Below, piece by piece: positions 6,501-8,404 of a DNA stretch of 8,404 bases (positions are counted from its first letter, which is position 1; each line of letters opens with the position of its first letter). The DNA comes from Alphaproteobacteria bacterium (lineage in GTDB: Bacteria > Pseudomonadota > Alphaproteobacteria > Rhodobacterales > Rhodobacteraceae), in the NCBI GenBank assembly GCA_030425945.1, contig JAUHZL010000106.1:1-8404 (forward strand), in the 5' to 3' direction. The translations under genes were made by a program, and so were the position numbers. Below the pieces are notes generated by a model, which saw nothing but the letters and a program-made list of their open reading frames with translations, was not told where the DNA came from and did not search any database.

Positions 6501-6702
6501 GGCACCGTCCCCTCAGAGATGCTGCCAAGCGTCTCGCCCAACTGGTCACACGCCCCGGCTTCCCCGCTGCCTCGGGAAGCCCCATTACGGGAGGCTGTGT
6601 GACGCGCGCGGTCTGTACCTCGCGAAAGGGCGGTCCGGTCCCTGGGGGTCGGGCCGCCCACTTTCGCGGATCTGCCGAGACCTGCGACCGGGGGGCGGTG
6701 CC
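6501..6702 (+). ncRNA. Candidate structured non-coding RNA, 6S RNA-like layout
   Basis: No credible protein gene lies between tyrS and the downstream cyclophilin, but this segment folds on paper into a closed RNA. Bases 6501-6513 pair with 6690-6702 over 13 bp (including U-G pairs). After an internal loop, GTCTCG (6531-6536) pairs with CGAGAC (6676-6681). The apical arm pairs GTCACAC (6545-6551) with GTGTGAC (6597-6603), continues through 6552-6556 with 6590-6595, and ends in the perfect hairpin GGCTTCCC (6557-6564)/GGGAAGCC (6574-6581). A separate hairpin pairs CGCGAAAG (6621-6628) with CTTTCGCG (6661-6668) and nine more bases inside (6629-6637 with 6650-6658). Closing stem, second stem, bubble, apical arm and 3'-side hairpin recall 6S RNA. 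Bases 6512-6531 match the E. coli 6S 5' region, as I remember it, at 16 of 20 positions. The usual 6S neighbour (a 5-formyltetrahydrofolate cyclo-ligase gene) is absent, and I see no strong promoter. The strand is inferred. Confidence 0.5.
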
Positions 6703-6719
6703 GGATGGGCGCCGCCCCC
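6691..6719. terminator. Strong GC hairpin at the 3' end of the cyclophilin gene
   Basis: GGGGGCGGTGCC (6691-6702) pairs with GGCGCCGCCCCC (6708-6719) over 12 bp, with one mismatch-tolerant wobble position and a five-base loop (GGATG). It begins about 15 bases beyond the stop of the minus-strand cyclophilin gene, the normal place for a terminator, and is symmetrical enough to act on both strands. Neither side has a T-run, so it would not be a classical intrinsic terminator. The left arm is the same sequence that closes the candidate ncRNA, so the two pairings exclude each other on the plus strand. Confidence 0.5.
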
Positions 6720-6733
6720 ACGCTGGTCAGGGA

Positions 6734-7372
6734 TCAGTTCTCGCGGACGCTGACGCGGACCATGCGGTCCGGCTGGCCCAGCACCGCGCCATTGGCCCCG
6801 GTGCCGCGCTTGATCGCGTCGACCACGTCCATGCCCTCGGTCACGCGCCCGACGACGGTGTACTGCCCGTCGAGGCTGGGCGCCGGGGCGAACATGATGA
6901 AGAACTGCGAGTTGGCCGAGTTCGGGTCCTGCGCCCGCGCCATGCCGACGACACCGCGCGCGAAGGGCACGTCCGAGAACTCGGCCGGCAGGTCGGGCAG
7001 GTCCGAGCCGCCGCGCCCGGCCTGGCGCATGTCCTGACCGAAGCGGCCGAAGGCCACGTCGCCGGTCTGCGCCATGAAGCCCTCGATGACCCGGTGGAAC
7101 ACCACGTCGTCATAGGCGCCGTCGCGGGCCAGCCCGACGATGCGGGCAACGTGCTGCGGGGCGACCTGCTCCATCATGTCGATGGTGATCGTGCCGTTGG
7201 CGCCCTCGCCCGCGATCTCGATGTCGAGATAGGGCCCCGGCGCGTCCTCGCCCGCCACCACCGGCGGGGCGACCTCGGGCTGCTCGCCCGGCAGCGTCGA
7301 GTACCACACGCCGACCAGCGCCAGCAGGCCGAGCGCGAAGACCGCGCCCGCGATCAGCTTGTCACGCGACAT
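6734..7372 (-). CDS. Peptidyl-prolyl cis-trans isomerase, cyclophilin type, membrane-anchored
   Basis: The product has 212 residues. A hydrophobic segment at residues 7-24, preceded by Arg and Lys and followed by WYSTLPGE, is an uncleaved anchor or signal peptide, so the catalytic domain is probably periplasmic. It would help proline-limited folding of exported proteins. The cyclophilin domain (about 48-212) has FHRVIEGFMAQTGD (92-105, catalytic Arg R94), NSANSQFFIMF (151-161) and DGQYTVVGRVTEGMDVVDAI. The position equivalent to the cyclosporin-binding Trp of human cyclophilin A is Ser (S166). A GGSDLPDLPAEFS insert (121-133) is shared with the neighbouring paralogue. ATG 7372 lies 11 bp inside that upstream cyclophilin gene and is preceded by GAAGGTGG at a suitable distance, so the two form an operon with coupled translation. 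I give no symbol because the ppi naming of such pairs varies. Confidence 0.93.
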   Translation of the reverse strand: MSRDKLIAGAVFALGLLALVGVWYSTLPGEQPEVAPPVVAGEDAPGPYLDIEIAGEGANGTITIDMMEQVAPQHVARIVGLARDGAYDDVVFHRVIEGFMAQTGDVAFGRFGQDMRQAGRGGSDLPDLPAEFSDVPFARGVVGMARAQDPNSANSQFFIMFAPAPSLDGQYTVVGRVTEGMDVVDAIKRGTGANGAVLGQPDRMVRVSVREN

Positions 7373-7871
7373 CGGCCGCCACCTTCACGCTGATCATCCG
7401 GTCGGGGGCCGCCGGCGGCTCGCCCCGGGTGATGGCGTCGACATGCTCCATCCCCGCGATCACCCGGCCGTAGACCGTGTACTGGCGGTTCAGGAAATGG
7501 TTGTCCTTGAAGTTGATGAAGAACTGCGAGTTGGCCGAGTTGGGGTTCTGGCTGCGCGCCGCGCCCAGCGTGCCGCGGTCATGCGGGATGCCCGAGAACT
7601 CGGCCGGCAGGTTCGGCAGGTCCGACCCGCCGGTGCCCGCGAGACGCAGGTTGAATTCCTTTTCCATGTTGCCGTTCTTCACGTCGCCGGTCTGCGCCAT
7701 GAACCCGTCGATCACGCGGTGGAAGGCCACGTTGTCATAGGCCCCGGCGCGGGCCAGCTCCTTCATGCGCTCGACATGTTTCGGCGCGATGTCGGGCAGC
7801 AGCTGGATGGTGACGGTGCCGGACTTCAGTTCCATCAGGATGGTGTTCTCGGGATCGGTGATCTCGGCCAT
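7362..7871 (-). CDS. ppiB: Peptidyl-prolyl cis-trans isomerase, cyclophilin type, cytoplasmic
   Basis: This 169-residue single-domain cyclophilin has no signal peptide, as in cytoplasmic PpiB proteins. It shows FHRVIDGFMAQTGDV (50-64, catalytic R52), the bacterial insert GGSDLPNLPAEFSGIP (81-96), NSANSQFFINF (111-121) and YTVYGRVIAGMEHVDAI (131-147). The residue in the place of the cyclosporin-contacting Trp is Phe (F126), as in other bacterial cyclophilins of low drug sensitivity. The start at 7871 is decided by a perfect AAGGAGG five bases upstream. An upstream in-frame ATG at 7931 would add a 20-residue head unlike the family and would place the start inside the likely promoter. It is the first gene of a two-gene operon with the anchored cyclophilin and is divergent from pgk. 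Confidence 0.95.
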   Translation of the reverse strand: MAEITDPENTILMELKSGTVTIQLLPDIAPKHVERMKELARAGAYDNVAFHRVIDGFMAQTGDVKNGNMEKEFNLRLAGTGGSDLPNLPAEFSGIPHDRGTLGAARSQNPNSANSQFFINFKDNHFLNRQYTVYGRVIAGMEHVDAITRGEPPAAPDRMISVKVAADVA

Positions 7872-7876
7872 GCGGG

Positions 7877-7883
7877 CCTCCTT
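7877..7883 (-). promoter_or_regulatory. Ribosome binding site of ppiB
   Basis: On the minus strand AAGGAGG sits five bases before the ATG at 7871. It is the best Shine-Dalgarno match seen in the window and decides this start over the ATG at 7931. Confidence 0.8.
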
Positions 7884-7902
7884 CGGCAGAATGTTCGGCG
7901 CG

Positions 7903-7931
7903 ACCCTATTGCGCTGGCATGACCGGGACAA
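7903..7931 (-). promoter_or_regulatory. Possible ppiB promoter
   Basis: On the minus strand TTGTCC (7926-7931) could serve as -35 and TAGGGT (7903-7908) as -10, with a 17-bp spacer. This would start transcription about 25 bases before the ppiB ribosome site. The -35 matches the consensus at four of six bases and the -10 at three of six. It is a weak pattern match. Confidence 0.3.
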
Positions 7932-7975
7932 GCCGCGCTAGGACGGGGCGACACCCAAAAGAGAGGGAGCGGACG

Positions 7976-8404
7976 ATGGGCTGGAAGACGCTGGACGAGA
8001 TGGACCTTCAGGGCAGGCTGGTGCTGACGCGGGTGGACATCAACGTCCCCGTCGAGGCCGGGCGCGTGACCGACGCCACCCGGATCGAGCGCATCGTGCC
8101 CACCCTGCGCGATATCCTCGCCAAGGGCGGCCGCCCGGTCCTGCTGGCGCATTTCGGCCGCCCGAAGGGCAAGCCGGTGCCCGAGATGAGCCTGCGCGTC
8201 ACCCTGCCCGCGCTGGAAGCCGCGCTGGGACAGCCCGTCACCTTCATCGAGACGCCGACCCGCGCCGATCTCGACGCCCTGCCGGAGGGGGCCGTCGCGC
8301 TGATCGAGAACACCCGCTTCACCCCGATGGAAGAGGCCAACGACCCGAAGATGGCCGCCTTCCTCGCCTCGCTCGGCGATGTCTACTGCAACGACGCGTT
8401 CTCC
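7976..8404 (+). CDS. pgk: Phosphoglycerate kinase, N-terminal part (3' end outside window)
   Basis: Phosphoglycerate kinase interconverts 1,3-bisphosphoglycerate plus ADP and 3-phosphoglycerate plus ATP in glycolysis and gluconeogenesis, in the cytoplasm. The window holds the first 143 residues of about 395-400, all from the N-terminal, phosphoglycerate-binding domain. Typical contacts are visible: RVDINVPV (19-26, with D21 and N23), TDATRIERIVPTL with R36, HFGRPKG (59-65), ENTRF (111-115, with R114) and DVYCNDAFS at the edge (135-143), where many homologues have VND. ATG 7976 is preceded by GAGAGGGAG (7961-7969), an adequate ribosome site. The frame stays open to the end of the window with strong G/C third-position bias. 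The gene is divergent from ppiB across 104 bp; I see no convincing plus-strand promoter there. Confidence 0.95.
   Translation, partial: MGWKTLDEMDLQGRLVLTRVDINVPVEAGRVTDATRIERIVPTLRDILAKGGRPVLLAHFGRPKGKPVPEMSLRVTLPALEAALGQPVTFIETPTRADLDALPEGAVALIENTRFTPMEEANDPKMAAFLASLGDVYCNDAFS

Noticed and set aside
6501..6702. RNase P RNA, tmRNA or SRP (4.5S) RNA
   Set aside because: I could not find the RNase P core motifs (GAGGAAAGTCC, ACAGAA), a tmRNA tag frame or acceptor end, or the SRP GGAAGGAAGCA loop on either strand. The length is also wrong for RNase P and 4.5S.
6501..6702. Riboswitch (TPP or cobalamin type)
   Set aside because: CTCAGAGATG faintly recalls the TPP motif, but the partner ACCTGAT and CCAGCGNAGGGA segments are missing, and no cobalamin box was found. 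The segment also lies downstream of both flanking genes, so it has no leader position.
6440..6721. Minus-strand 93-codon open frame across the candidate ncRNA region
   Set aside because: It is rich in Arg, Gly and Ser with no recognisable domain, has no clear ribosome site and coincides with the RNA helices, as expected for a chance frame in GC-rich DNA.
6499..6753. Plus-strand 84-codon open frame in the same region
   Set aside because: The composition is unlike a real protein (many Pro, Arg, Cys), it runs into the opposite cyclophilin gene, and it shows no family resemblance.
1..8404. Defence system, mobile element, CRISPR or prophage
   Set aside because: No transposase, integrase, nuclease, helicase, terminal inverted repeats or regularly spaced repeats were seen; base composition and codon use look uniform apart from the 6415-6480 patch.

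Overview
The window is GC-rich DNA (roughly 70% G+C by eye) from an alphaproteobacterium, most likely the Rhodobacteraceae/Paracoccaceae. The clues are strong G/C third-position bias, the anmK-tyrS divergent pair, paired cyclophilin genes next to pgk, and an alphaproteobacterial-type TyrRS with HVGS and KMGKS signatures. Most of it is ordinary chromosomal gene content. No insertion sequence, phage gene, CRISPR array, tRNA or rRNA is visible.

Layout. Positions 1-2992 (+) hold a tight cluster of five genes that overlap end to start: the 3' end of a DMT/EamA transporter, a second DMT transporter, a GNAT acetyltransferase, a DUF985-type cupin and a membrane fatty-acid desaturase. Three of the junctions are ATGA overlaps and one is a 22-nt overlap, which suggests one translationally coupled transcript. 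After a 78-bp gap comes a RarD-type transporter (3071-3994, +). It converges on, and overlaps by 17 bp, the anhydro-N-acetylmuramic acid kinase gene anmK (-). anmK is divergent from tyrS (5137-6387, +) across a short shared promoter region.

Positions 6388-6733 (346 bp) lie between the convergent ends of tyrS and a cyclophilin gene and contain no credible protein gene. This is the least ordinary part of the window. A roughly 200-nt segment (6501-6702) can fold into a closed, multi-helix RNA. It has a 13-bp closing stem, a second stem, a long bulged apical arm and a strong hairpin on the 3' side of the bubble. That layout, and a 5' segment matching the 5' region of enterobacterial 6S RNA (from memory) at 16 of 20 bases, make it a candidate 6S-like or new structured ncRNA. 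A perfect DnaA-box 9-mer lies just upstream, and a strong 12-bp hairpin overlaps its 3' end.

Positions 6734-7871 (-) carry two overlapping cyclophilin genes, one membrane-anchored and probably periplasmic, the other cytoplasmic. They are divergent from pgk (phosphoglycerate kinase), which runs off the right edge.

The genes are mostly housekeeping: cell-wall recycling (anmK), translation (tyrS), glycolysis (pgk), proline isomerisation and small-molecule export. I see no defence or mobile system. The structured intergenic RNA is the best candidate for something undescribed.
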